Source of the DNA: Phlebotomus papatasi
Lineage: Eukaryota > Arthropoda > Insecta > Diptera > Psychodidae
Direction of reading: 5' to 3'
Assembly: GCF_024763615.1 (NCBI RefSeq)
Contig: NC_077222.1
Coordinates: 56,172,001 to 56,236,000, forward strand
DNA: 64,000 nucleotides
The notes beneath the pieces were generated by a model. It ran no database searches and was not told the DNA's origin. It worked only from the letters and a program-made list of their open reading frames with translations. The position numbers and the translations under genes were made by a program. How positions within the stretch are numbered: the stretch's first letter is position 1; every line of letters begins with the position of its first letter. Shown one piece after another: positions 23,699-37,200 of the stretch.

Positions 23699-26470
23699 TA
23701 TATAGACATATATATATCTTGCTACCTGATACAGTTGGCAGGATCAAAATGAAAGTGATTTTATTCGAAAAGACACTTTAACCGCTCTTTTCCGCTCCGT
23801 AAATTATCAGTTGCACATACTTATACATACCAACATGCAATATAAAATCAAAAACATGGTGACTTTCTTATTTAAATTGCAATTTATTCCTTATCATTTT
23901 TCATGATGAAACAATCTTATATATCTGTATAAGATCATTGGAGAGGGATTTGAGTGCAATTTCGACATGTCCTTGTTCATCCATCGTCTCACTGATTGAA
24001 GTGATACAAGTGCTTCATCCTCATCATCTTCAGCCATTCCAAAATTTCTCAACACAATTTCCACTTCACATCTTTTCTGATTTCTTAAGATATATAAATT
24101 TTCTGCACAAAGAATAGAAATTCACGCTGAATTTTCTATCAAATTTCGTTATTTGAAGAAAAATGGTGAACATTTTGAATTTGATTTCATCACGCTTTTT
24201 GGCTTTTATGGAACGATTTATATGCTGTTTTATATATCCATTTATATATTGATCTAACATTTTATAATAAACACATTTTCAAAATTCTCCACATTATATT
24301 ACATACATCTTCTCTAAATTCAGAATTATTTAATACCTTTCCAGACCAAAAACGTTTTAAATAAAGAGGAGGATTTATTCTTGGTGCAAAACTGAAAAGG
24401 AAAAGAAACCTTTTGAGGTGGGCGAAAACGAGAGAAAATTTATTTCTCCAATAACGTGGTATCTCGCATAATATGTTTCTACATGTGCATTTGAGGTGTT
24501 GACAAACGGTGAGTTTAATATTTAATTTGAGACAACCTTTTTTATTGCTTTAAGAATATGGAAGTCAGTTTGAACATATATCGTGCTTGAAATTAGGAAT
24601 ATAGAGCTTTGGACAGTAAATCAACAGTTTTGTCAGTAAAATAATTAATTTTGGCTAGTTAAAGAAGCAAAATTAATCAGAAATGACTTAAAACCAAACT
24701 TAAATTACCAATACACAGATAAACATTTTTTTTTCAAAAATATTTCATTACATTTAAAATTTTCGGTTTTTGCTTTGATTCTACTAGCCAAATTTTATTT
24801 TTATTGGATCTATCTATTTACTGAAATTCTGCTAAAATTACTGCAACTGAAATATTAGAGCAAAAGTGATCAGTTTCCGGAATTTCTGGAATTTTTGGAT
24901 TCGTGTCCATTATTTTGAAATCACTAATTCATAAATGTTGAAAAAATTAGATGGTCAAAATTGGTTTTGTAAAAAAAAAATATTTCGAAAACAATGCTCA
25001 AATTTCAGTTATTTTACAAGTTTATTTGCTTGAATTATTTAAAACTATATGGATGTATAAAGAGGTTCATAAGGGCTATCTATGGAGGAATTTTTAAGCC
25101 TGGTTTTATTATACATTAAAAGATATTTGACTTTGAAATTTTTGGATTGGCATATATTTTCCTTCAAGTTGTCTGTTTTTCCGCACAATCTTGGTTGCAC
25201 GACAATTTATCCTTAAATATTGCAAAATCTATGAATTAAATTTTTTCTTACCCAATTAAAATTTCATCATACCAAAACGACAAAAAAATTGTATTGAAGA
25301 AAATTTTCCATTGGCTATAAGTAACAATATCCTTAAGGATACTGTTACAAAATCAATTTGCCACGTGAAGTAGCAAAAAAAAAAAGAAGAAAGTAAAGCT
25401 CCCCGCATCGTCTTTCAGCCATTTGCTCTGGCTAAATAAAACCGCAATGGTGCTTTTCTCTCATACTATGACATTGATTCTAAAAAAAGAATCCGAAAAA
25501 ATTCTACATAGCGCTTAACTTGCAGGTCAGAGCTTCATTAAGTGGGACACTTTTGGGGATTTATCCACTACATAGTACAATATCTAAATAAAATTCTATA
25601 GTAGGAGGAATATGTTGCCTTTTAAAAGAAAATTGATTCAATATTTATCTACACTTTGCTATCAAAAAGGCGAATATGGAAAAATTGATTTTGAGGTTTT
25701 CAATTAGGTGGGCGAAAGCACAGCTAAAGTAAAATATCATTTTACCCAATATTACCCATCGTGGGAGGACACAATGAGATAATATTGGCTATTCTGATTC
25801 TGGAGTATTGATTTTGTCACTTAAGTGCTATATCCTAATAAAAAACAAACATTTTATCAATTTTAACTGGGGTTTTCTATACAGTTTCCACTTTTCGTTG
25901 AAATAAAAATAGACTTTATTCAATTGTTCCCTAGCATTGTAGCAGCAGCACATATTTATGCAAACCTTCACCTGGTCGGTAGGGCCCTATCAATCACACC
26001 TATAATCACTTTTGGATAGATACTAAGAGACAAAGAGAATTGTTTGTACGGTCATATTCCGGATAACACAAAGTAATTTTTCCTTTCAGTATTTTGGAAA
26101 TCCCTTTAATTAACCATATCGTTTTTCAATACTTAATAGATTTATTTAATGATTCTTTTTCACGAAATTGAAGTATTGTATTAGCTATTAAAATATAATA
26201 TTATTATGGGTCATATTCATTAAAAATACGTTGAAAAAACAAGGTGTTCGAAGTTTGAAATGCCCGATGGTAGCGCGCTTTTCCGTAGTTCGGTTTCAAA
26301 TTTTACTCTATTGAACTGCTCATGAAGCAGAAATCATAACTCTTTTGTTTTGTAATTGAATATCTTCACAAATAGATCGTGGATTATGAAATAGCTTTTG
26401 GATGTTTACGATCTTTCGACTTAAGTTAATTAATAAGGGATATATTCATCTTGAAACCAATCGTAAAGGG
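22110..26470. other. Gene-free DNA with microsatellite
   Basis: No gene found. 22765-22850 is nearly pure A/T with overlapping small palindromes. 23220-23520 is a higher-complexity, non-repetitive patch without a recognisable protein. A (TA)n tract lies at 23643-23720. The remainder is AT-rich with no recognised family. Confidence 0.4.
23643..23720. repeat. (TA)n microsatellite
   Basis: About 78 bp of TA repeats with occasional TG/CA interruptions. Tyr-Ile reading frames across it are artefacts. Confidence 0.95.
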
Positions 26471-27474
26471 TTAGATCCTCAGAGTAATACTACGGAGAGG
26501 GCAGAAGACGTTTGAATAAAAAATCAGTGTAGGGTAACTGTGCCAAATTTCGGCATAGTTGCGTGCAAGCGCCAAAGTCTCAAGTTTGAAATGTAACATT
26601 TTTAATACAAATTGATTTTTTTATTTCTTCTTTTTAAGGAGTGTTGCTTGGGACTTTATACGCAGTTTATCATTTTCATTTTCACACCAATCATTCTTAT
26701 TCCATTTTAAAATAAATAAAAATGTAGACACAGCTTTGGTGGCTTATTTCGGCCACCTACATTCTTAAAGTTCCTTGCCTTCCCAGATTTTTTTCAGTGT
26801 CTTTTCACACTATCTCATTTATCGAAACAATTTTTTTGTTATGTTTTTGCATTGTATGATCTCTGGAGTACGCAAAAACTAAAATTCATTGAAATTCGAG
26901 GAACAAAAAAAGTGGCCGGAATTGCAAGCCGACCGGAATTTGGCACACTTACCCTAAGTTTTCATATAAAATAATTTTCTTCAAATTGAATAAAATTAGT
27001 GTAACCTGTACTGAATTCTCGGGCGATGCATGCACTTTTATAACGAATTGAATCACTTCACGCTTTTTTTGCTTATCAAAAAATCGAGAAAGATATTCTT
27101 TTCCTTTTGTGGAAGAACATTTTATTTATACCGGACCTCGGTCGCTAGACATCTAAATCTAAAAAGAAAGTTGAACATGTACTCACTAAAGGAAACCCTC
27201 AGATTCAAGTTCTTCACTGATCATGAAACTTTATATTTACACTTTCAAGCACTGTACTACATCACTAAACAGGATCCACTCCACTTCTTGGCCAAAAAAG
27301 TCATCTTTGTCTTAAAAACTGTTCACTAAATTTTACTAACACTCTGAACAACAATTGAAAAACACATGCGTTAAGGAAACTCGATTTTATTTGAATTTTT
27401 GAGGTCGCTTCAGATTATCCTTAAAAAATGTCCTAGCGCGTCCTCTCCGTAGTATTACTTTGAGGTCTGAGGTT
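26471..27474. mobile_element. 1-kb inverted-repeat element carrying a nested MITE
   Basis: Left cctcagagtaatactacgga then gagggcag; right cctctccgtagtattacttt then gaggtctgaggtt, an inverted repeat of about 25-30 bp. It contains the family G MITE at 26530-26956. A 99-codon frame at 27030-27329 lies inside but shows no known domain. Confidence 0.65.
26530..26956. mobile_element. MITE family G, copy 1 (GGTAACTGTGCCAAATTTCG ends)
   Basis: Left AGGGTAACTGTGCCAAATTT, right GGAATTTGGCACACTTACCC, flanked by A/T. A second copy at 44374-44786 is inserted in the opposite orientation and shares long internal blocks (for example ggtggcttatttcggccacc on one strand). Confidence 0.85.
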
Positions 27475-27479
27475 AAATC

Positions 27480-28282
27480 TCATCGCTAATTATTTTTAGT
27501 TAAGTTTTTTTTTACAATTTCGGTTTGCGTGCATTTTTATTTATCTTCAAAAATCAACATATAAAAATTTAAACAAATTCCAAAGTTATATTCTACCCAG
27601 CTTGTCAGAGATTACTATTAGATTACAGTAGGGACGGTTCCTTGCAAGCATCGCTACATCCAGGCTTCTTTTTGGGTCCATTATGCATCTCCAATTAAAT
27701 TATCTACTGTTAAGCCAGAAATTATCATAATGTCACCAACCACAATAGATGTAAAACAATGTGTGACTTAAAAATTAAAGATTTTTGAGAATATTTTCTT
27801 AGAAGCATGTAAAATTTTTATATACATTCTATTGCAGTTGAAAAGTATATATTGATAAATTAATGCTTTATCATGTATTATTTAGAGTTTGACCTGATGC
27901 TAAAGTAATTCTATTTTCAGTTATATTACTGTGAGTCATATTATACTAAAAATAACATTTTATATTGTGCTAATTTAAAATTTATCAGCAAGAGATGCAT
28001 TATACCTGTTCTTCTTCATTATTTTTAATTTATGAATAAGATAGCGCGCAACTGGGCTATTGCCAAAATTCATATTGTCAATGATAAGGGGAAAAATGTT
28101 GAATTTCAAAGTATGAAAAGAAGCACTTGAAAAGGCCTTGTTTATGCTTTAGGGCTGTTGTGTAAAGAAAATCTTATGAAAAACCTCTGTGAAACACATT
28201 CTAACATTTTGTCATCCTTTAGAAAAGTAGATGATATACCCCCTAAAGGAGTTTCCTTTTCTTCCTTAATAGGTTTCTCCAG
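27480..28282. other. Upstream flank or intron of ace-1
   Basis: Gene-free. 27630-27720 shares gggtccattatgcatctcc-like blocks with 58210-58330 and is probably a small fragment of the same retroelement. The last bases form the polypyrimidine tract and acceptor (ggtttctccag) of the first ace-1 coding exon. Confidence 0.45.
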
Positions 28283-28283
28283 G

Positions 28284-31200
28284 ATGGAGATTCGGGGCAT
28301 TGTTGTCACCACAATGCGCCCCTTCACAGGCATCCACAGCGGTGTTGACCAAATGTTTGTAATATGTCTCTTGAGTCTACTTGGAGTGATGTGCCAATTG
28401 GCGGAGGGTCGTCACCACGACCTAAGCAATACGCAATCATTTAAGTCGGGGCCAAAGCACATTGCATCCGTGGAAGCGGCAGCGGTGTCAGTCTTAGGCG
28501 AATCAACATTAGAAGTATCAAGCGAGAGTGATGGTAAGTTTATGAAAATATTTTCTCATCCCAGAATAATATGTCTGACCATCCTAATTTGATCCTTTCT
28601 TGACGTTCGTAATTTTCAATCATCCCTCAACATATCGCACGTTTGCAATCGAATTGACATACTGGACTTTTCTTTGCAATTTACGAACTGTAGTAGGAAA
28701 ATTTATTCATTTTCAACTAATTGTTCATAATGTTATTGGAATTGCCGCCTTAAAACATTTGAGTTATCATTCCACTGCTTTCTAACCTTCGTTGCTTCAC
28801 GAAAGTATTCTCAGTTAATACTAATACGTTTGTTTTAAATATTCCTAAATCATAAATAAAAGTTTTCATAACCCTCAGCATTTATTATTTCTGTATTCTT
28901 ATTAGCATTAATTTAAATGTAATATCGTAATAAAATTGAAATTATTTCACAAAAGAAATTAATTGGTGAGGAAGATCAAAATTAAGGGAAGTGTACCACG
29001 GATCGGAATGTTAAGAGACGTGCTCCATAGTTAGTTGAATATATGAGTTCCAAAACACTATTTGGTATTTTTTTACATGCCAATTGATATATTAGTGATC
29101 CATTTAATCATTTTTGTTTATCGATACTTTTGCTAATTACGGAAATTAATAATATATGGGTGTAATTGTAAGGATGCAATGTGTTCCGCGAATCGGAAGG
29201 GACTTAATAAGGTGTTCCACGGATCGGAAGAGGGTGAGCCATGGATCGGCAGATGTTTTTGATGAGGATACTCCTGATTTCTTGGCATCTAAGTCACTCT
29301 ACAAGGCTTCATTGAAGCTTCTTTGTCATCCTTACACTGTGTACTGTGTATTTACATGATACAACTTCTAAAATTGTTAAATTTAATGAAAATTTCACTG
29401 GTAAATTGTTCTATCACAACAAAAACATCTAATAATGGCTGTGAAGATGGCAGCTGAGCGCGCTGAGTGCAATTTTCCACGAAAAAAATGTGCCGATTCG
29501 AGGAAGAGATGAAAGAAAACGTACTTGTTCGCAAAAAATAATTTATTTTCATTATTCCTTGCCGAAACAACAAAAAAAGTGCATTGATAGTGAAATTAGA
29601 GTCACTGAATATTCATTTTTTAATTAAAACTGATTTGTAAATCATTTTAATCAAACCTAATTCCTCATATTCTTGCAGACAAATTCTCGCGTGAAATATT
29701 GAGAAAGTGATGAATGGCAGATTTTTTTTGCTAAGACTCTGATACAGTTATTCAATAATTTAGGTAAATAATAGCAATTTTGTTTGAAACTCGACGAGAA
29801 AATTGGTTCTGTAGATTAAACATGAATTAACGTGATGCATATTGCTAAAGAAAATTACTGAAATACAGTGAATAATTTTCAAAAGTACATTTTATTTTGG
29901 GGTGCCGATGCGGGACAACCTTCCGATCCGAGGAACACTAACAATCGCTGGTACATTTACCTTATTTCATTATGAAACCAAGTTCAAAATATTTGCATGA
30001 TTTTTTGCAAAAATAACTCTGAGTTTTAAGGCTTACCCATATGGATAAACTGGGTTAATTTCTTATAAATTAAGATTTTTTGTATAAAATTTAACTCAGG
30101 ATTCGACTATTAATGGCAAATGATCTATACAATTCTGAAAAATCAATAAAATTTTTTGCTATTTGGGTTTTTGAGACCTTAAAAAACTGGGCTAAACCTC
30201 TAGTCATAAGACCACTTTACAAAGGTTTGATTTCACATTCTTCAGAAATTTTCTAATTAATTTTTGATATTTGAAAACATATTCATTAATCAGAGTTGAT
30301 TTATAACTTACAGTAGGTTAGCAGTTTTAGTTATGCTACCTGAAAATATGTTCAAAAAGGGTTATGCTAATTTGTTTGCAAAAGAGCGATATATCCTATT
30401 TTACACACGCTTACACACCCAACACACCTTAAAGTTAATTTCCTCTGCAGCGTCCCTAACTAATATTAATTTAGATTAATTTCAGTACGCCCATCCTCAT
30501 TCCATCCTGGCCACTTTTCTCGTCTGATGATGAGGGATAAAATGCACTTGAGTTGAATGAAATTGTACCCAAGCTCCATTTAAATTTTCTCCAGTTTTAT
30601 GATACATATACCTGGGGTGTAATATTTGAATACTTGTCCCACTTCTCGTATACGTGCGCCGGTTGCCAGAAAAGTTGTCGGGCCGCTCCATATAAACAGA
30701 ATACAAATTGCTTTTATATTTATTTTTCAAACATAATCCCTCCTGAGGTAATGCATTAAGTGTTATCTGAAAAAACCATTTAGGGCTTTTCTGTAAGCTC
30801 TCTAGATATATCCATACCTTTACGGTTTTAAAGATTTTGTAAAGAAGATTGAGACAAGATTAATTGATCAGGAAAAAGGTATAAGGGAAAATTGTTTTAC
30901 TTATTGATTTTTATTAATTCCATAATTGAAAAAGTTTCTAGATACGCTGATTAGTATAATGATAGTCAATTGTATGTTGCTTTTATATTGTGAATATTCT
31001 GGATGTAACAAAATCTGATTTATGTGGAAAATCAGACAAATATAAAGTCATTATGGAATGAAAAGTTTTGCAAAAAAAAGGGCTACATTTAATGAAATTT
31101 TTAATTTCAAATCATTAAAATTTGTAAATCTCAAAAATGTCTATCAGTACAGCAGAAATTTGGTCTCATATCTCATATTTTCTCATGGCTTTAAAAGAGA

Positions 31201-34200
31201 TAGTTTAAAAAGACATTCTTATAAAAGATATTTCTAATAGAAGTTATTGAGATTATAACATATAATGAATATTTAATAATTTCCCATCATAAAATTGCAA
31301 TATCACAAAATCTACAAAAAGTCGACATTGTGCGGGGGTAATAAAAAAGTGCTAAGTGATGTACGTTGTTGGTCAATAATACATTTCTAATAAAAAATGA
31401 AAATTGATATTTGGATTAGATTCTAATTACTGCAATATATTCAATCGGAAATAATAGTTTATGATCCTATTCACCAATCATTAATCCATATGAATAATAA
31501 CATATTGTAAAACTGGGAGTCACCCCCTCGATGAAACGGAAGTATGACAACCACAATTTCCTTTTGACTATTTAATTATTAAAACAGAAATGTGCTAGAG
31601 AAAGCACAGAGAGACTCTATTATATGGAAAAAGCTTTGGAAAATAATTGTGGGGAAATTATCTATATAAACTGAAAGGAGTTCTCTAAAATATATTCATG
31701 CTATGCATAAAAAAAAACTCAAGGGAATATTTTTTCATCCAAAATGAAAATTCGTCTTATTTAGGCCACAGGCTTTTTTTAAAAGAGAATCTATCATAAA
31801 AAAGTTTTGTGGGTTACATGAGAAAAATGTAATATGGAAAAACTGCAGAAACTTGAGTATAGGATTTTCTCATATAGCGATATTTCATATTTTTATTGCT
31901 GTAGTGAAGTTATAGGCCATCTTATATTTCTCTGTTAATCCGCTGTAATTCAGATTTTAATCCACCATAATATAGCTGGTGTTGTGTATCTCTCTTACGA
32001 TATTTACCTTAGCTCTGGGGCATCGTCCCTTACCATGCAATACTCATGTTAAGGGTGTAAATTCTCCCTCCAATTCAGGTTTTTTTTTTCTGGTTTGGGG
32101 TGGTCAGCAGAGATATAGCGTGTCACACACAAATTCCCAAAAAGCTTTCCCGTGTGTATAATAAAAATTCACAATGTGCCTTCTGCGAATAAGGCAGCAA
32201 GTGCTACAGCAGTATCGTTTCTCTTCCTGCACAGATACAATTTTTACCCCCTATCTTGGCCATGGTGATGCAGTGAGAGTTGTGGATGCGGAATTGGGCA
32301 CACTGGAGCGTGAAGGTGTGTCTGCTGGGAGTGACGGCACATCTCAGCCACGACGTCGCAATATCAGCCGGCGCGAATCAAATCCGGATGCTGAGGAAAA
32401 CGATCCTCTGATTGTGACAACGGATAAGGGGAAGGTGAGAGGTGTTACATTAACATCTCCAACGGGTAAGAAGGTGGATGCGTGGATGGGGATTCCGTAC
32501 GCACAGCCACCTGTTGGTGCACTGCGCTTCCGACATCCACGACCGGCCGAACGGTGGTCCGGAATCCTCAATGCCACAACCCCGCCAAATACGTGTGTTC
32601 AGATTGTCGATACGCTATTCGGCGACTTCCCGGGCGCCACTATGTGGAATCCTAACACTAACCTTACGGAGGATTGTCTCTACATTAATGTCGCAGTACC
32701 ACATCCACGTCCCAAAAACTCACCAGTTATGCTATGGATCTTCGGTGGTGGATTCTACTCAGGAACATCCACACTCGATGTGTACGATCACAGGTATGAT
32801 TCACTGTTCTTCCTGAACGGAGAATTGAATTTATGTAATGGCTTCGACAACCAGAATTTTCATTTCAATACAAAATCGATAAAATCATTATTATTAATTT
32901 AAATGTACCGGGTCATTTATATTTAAACTGTTTCTTATATTATTTAAAGTACAAATTTTATTTAGTTTACAATGTAGAGTACGGCGCGGCGTAGTAATTT
33001 TGAAGGGAATATATATTTAAAATATCAGATTTCTTCGAATTTCCTTATTGTTTGAAATATGCAAAAGGAAAAGACCACGCAGAATTCCATGTCTTCGTGG
33101 TCTTCCTTTTCTTTTTGCCCATATGAAACAGTCAGGAAATCTCAAAGTTCAAATTTAGATTTTGTTCAAAATTGCCCCTTTTTACCCTATACATGAAAAA
33201 TGTCCCTTCTCATTCATTCTAAAGATTGAAAAATCTTTAAAACCGGACGAGTATTCACAAATGTGGCAATCGAGTCAGATTCTCTTTGGTCGTGCCAAAG
33301 ACCTCACCGTCCAAGAGCTGAATGCGCTCTTTTCAATTACAGCTTACCGATGTCAAAGATAGATTTTCTTTTTAAAAATTTAGAAAATTGTCAATTTTTG
33401 TCTTTTTCAGATGAATTTTAGGAACTATTGTTCTCGTGCAATCATTATAAATTCTATGCTGCTAAATGCATAATACTAAATAACTTTTCATTTAGTAAAA
33501 GTTTCACAATGATTACATTCGGTTTTATATACCCAAAGTAAAAATTTACTTGAGAAAATATATCAAAATTTTGTATAAAAACTTTGAGTAACATGTAAAT
33601 GATTCGCCCTATTTGTACATAATTTTAAATACCATTATCCATGATCCTTGGCAAGTTACATATCAATTTTTCAAAATTTTATTTTTGCTGTGAACTCATT
33701 CAGGCATGTCAATGTGGTAAAAAGGGATTAGTTCACATATAAAGTAGATTTTCCCATTGATATCAACTTCTATCGATAATTTATGTGAATTATTTTCCTT
33801 TCGAAATGTTTAAGCTTGATTTCTTAAAATATTTTGTTATGTACTCTAAAAGATATCTATAATCGCTCGTTGTGGCCATTTTAGTCTCAGGGGAGACTGG
33901 GGCAAAATATGTCAAAACGAAAATTTCAATATTCACTATTTTCTAAAATAAAAGAGACCGAGGCTTGAAATTTTTATTATAGACAGCCTTCATGATCCTT
34001 CTTAAACTTACAAAGTTTCAAGGGATTCGAGGAAGGATTATGCAAAATAAAAAATAATGAAATTTTGAGCCATATTTTTGGAATATTTTGCTTACAGAAA
34101 ATATCAATACTGATTAGCTCAATTTAAGCACATTTCTCGTTAAGATAGAGAAAAATTATCTTCTACAAAGTTATAGAGGAATAAATTTCCTATAAAAATA

Positions 34201-37200
34201 TGTCTATTTGATATTTTTAACGTTTGCGAGAGGAAAACGTCACAAATTATCCGAAGGCTGACAAAATTTGCCCCAGCAATTTTGACAATCTCCACAAAAT
34301 CGACTTTTAGAAAATGATTCGAAAATCACATTTCTTTCGAGATAGAGGAAAATAGTCTTCTGCAATGTTGTAGAGCAGTAAATTTCCTATAAGAATATGC
34401 TCACTATAAAACAAGTTTTCTCAGAGCTTGTGAAAGAATTAAATATGCGTTTTGACAAGTTTTGCCCCAGTCTCCCTTATATATCATCTAAAATTTCTTA
34501 TACTTTAGAAAATAAAATAATTAATTTATTTTAAATCAAATTCTACAAGTTTCGCCCCTTTTAAAGATTGATATTAAAGCTAAAAGAAAAAGCACAAACA
34601 AAGGAATATTTTTTTTACCATATTCTTGTATGTATCTTTTTTTCGTAAATTGTGTAAAAAGATTATACCTCTCAATATATCACAATTTTAACACTTACAA
34701 TTTTAATAAAAGTTTTAACAGTTCTGTCTAAGCAATTTTTTTTATAATTTTCGTTACAAAAAAAACTTAAACCAATTATATAAATGATCTTTCGCTCGTA
34801 TCTAAATATCGTGTAAAAATACGATGTGTTGTACAAGATAATTGGTACTGATCATTGCTAAATTTCCAGTAGAAATCAAGAGAGATTGTAAAGAATCTCA
34901 GCTAAAAATACATTTACGTTCGTCAATTTTATCTCAATAAATGATTTTGGTTTACATCTATCTTATAAATCTTTGAACACTTTAGGACCCTTGTAGCGGA
35001 GGAAAACATCATTCTGGTATCTATGCAGTATCGTGTGGCTAGCCTGGGCTTCCTCTATCTTGGTACTCCTGATGCCCCTGGCAATGCGGGTCTTTTCGAT
35101 CAACATCTCGCTCTGCGATGGGTACGAAATAACATTCATAGATTCGGCGGTGATCCTACAAGGGTTACACTGTTTGGTGAAAGTGCCGGTGCTGTGTCGG
35201 TTTCCATGCATCTACTGTCGTCTTTATCACATGATCTCTTCCAACGTGCTATCCTTCAGAGTGGTTCACCAACGGCGCCGTGGGCCCTCATTACGCGCGA
35301 TGAAGCCATCAATAGAACCCTTCGCCTAGCCGAAGCCGTGGAGTGCCCTCACAATCGAGATGAGCTATCTGAAGTGCTGGAATGCTTGCGTAGCAGGGAT
35401 GCCAAACAACTGGTTAACAATGAGTGGAACAATCTCGGAATATGTGAGTTTCCTTTTGTACCAGTTGTAGATGGATCCTTTCTTGATGAGTCACCACAGA
35501 GAGCAATGGCAACTGGCCGTTTTAAGAAGACGGACATCCTCACGGGAAGTAATACTGAGGAGGGATACTACTTCATCATATACTATCTAACTGAATTGCT
35601 GAGAAAAGAAGAGGGCATAACTGTAACACGTGAAGAGTTCCTCAAGGTAATACACCCCTTATACACTCTCAATCGAACTGATGCCAAGATATTGCCTCAT
35701 TACTATTCCTAGGCTGTTCGAGAACTCAATCCCTATGTCAATGGTGCCGTGCGTCAAGCTATCGTATTTGAGTATACAGACTGGACTGATCCGGATAATG
35801 CTCATAGCAATCGAGATGCACTGGATAAAATGGTTGGTGACTATCATTTCACGTGCAATGTGAATGAATTTGCTCACAGATATGCTGAGGAGGGCAACAA
35901 TGTCTACATGTATCTCTACACCCATCGCACCAAAGCAAATCCATGGCCACGCTGGACGGGAGTTATGCATGGGGATGAAATTAACTATGTATTTGGAGAG
36001 CCTCTCAATCCTTCACTGACTTATACGGACGAAGAGAAGGAATTCAGCCGGAGGATTATGAGATATTGGGTGAACTTTGCAAAGACCGGGTAGTGTATCT
36101 TTAGGACTTTGACCCATTCTTATAGTGTACTGAATACACTAAGTTGTATAACATTTTATTTATTTATTTTTTGTACTTTAGAAATCCCAACCCTGGATTT
36201 GTATCAAACCTGCCCGATTGGCCAAAACATACTGCTCATGGAAGACAATACATGGAATTAGGGCTCAATACGACTTACCTCGGTCGTGGACCTCGACTAA
36301 GGCAATGTGCTTTCTGGAAGAAGTACCTTCCTCAATTGATGGCTGCCACGAGTGAGTGAGAATCCAATTTTGTCGCTTTCTAACATATATTTTTAAAATT
36401 TTAAACATTCAATAGCAATTTGTAGTTATATATGCTACATTAAATCAAGAGTATATTTACAAAAATAAATTAACCCTTTCAAGATGATAAAATTATATGA
36501 GCTAATTTCTAGAAAAAAAAACTATAGTCATTCGAGGAGAGATGGAACACGTTTTTTATATTTCAATATTACGGACACGTTTTTAAAGCGAAACACAAAC
36601 AAATCTCACTGATTTGTCATTCTAAGACTCTAGATATAGGATATCAATATCAGAAAAGCCTAGATGAAAATAGTGACTTCGAAAAATTAGATTTAAAAAA
36701 AGTTGCATTTTGAGGCACTCAAAAAAAGTTCGGGTGAGATGGAACACCCCTAATTTTAGTAAAATATTAGGTGTGATTCCTTCTAATCACACCTATTTTT
36801 ATTTTATTTTATTAATTTAGAATAAAATATAGATTTTTGATAAGATGCTATTTAATTGAATTTATTGGAGTTTATTTTTGGAGAAATCAAAATTTTTGTC
36901 CCTTTTTTGGACACTCAAAAATTCAATTTCTATTTTTTCATACAATCTTAAAGGTAGAAAACTGTAATTTGGGGGTGTCTTTAGAATTTTGAAGGGCATA
37001 AATAGACAAAATGAAGTGGAGATCGTGTGTAAGGTGTAGGCAGGAAACGAAGTGGTCCATCTCTCTCACTGTTCCAATCTCTCTTCGAATTACTTATATT
37101 TTTCCTATTGTGATTGTCTAAGAACATCGTTTTGGAACATAATCTGAAGCTTAAAATGTAATTTCTTCGAATAAAAAGCTATTCAGATCCATGGGAACGT

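Noticed and set aside
23524..23781. Tyr-Ile-rich frames
   Set aside because: (TA)n microsatellite translation.
28158..28283. N-terminal extension of ace-1 starting at 28158
   Set aside because: A polypyrimidine tract and acceptor end at 28282, and MEIRG matches the ace-1 start; the upstream frame is intron read-through.
32344..32577. 77-codon frame antisense to ace-1 exon 2
   Set aside because: Shadow of a conserved coding exon.
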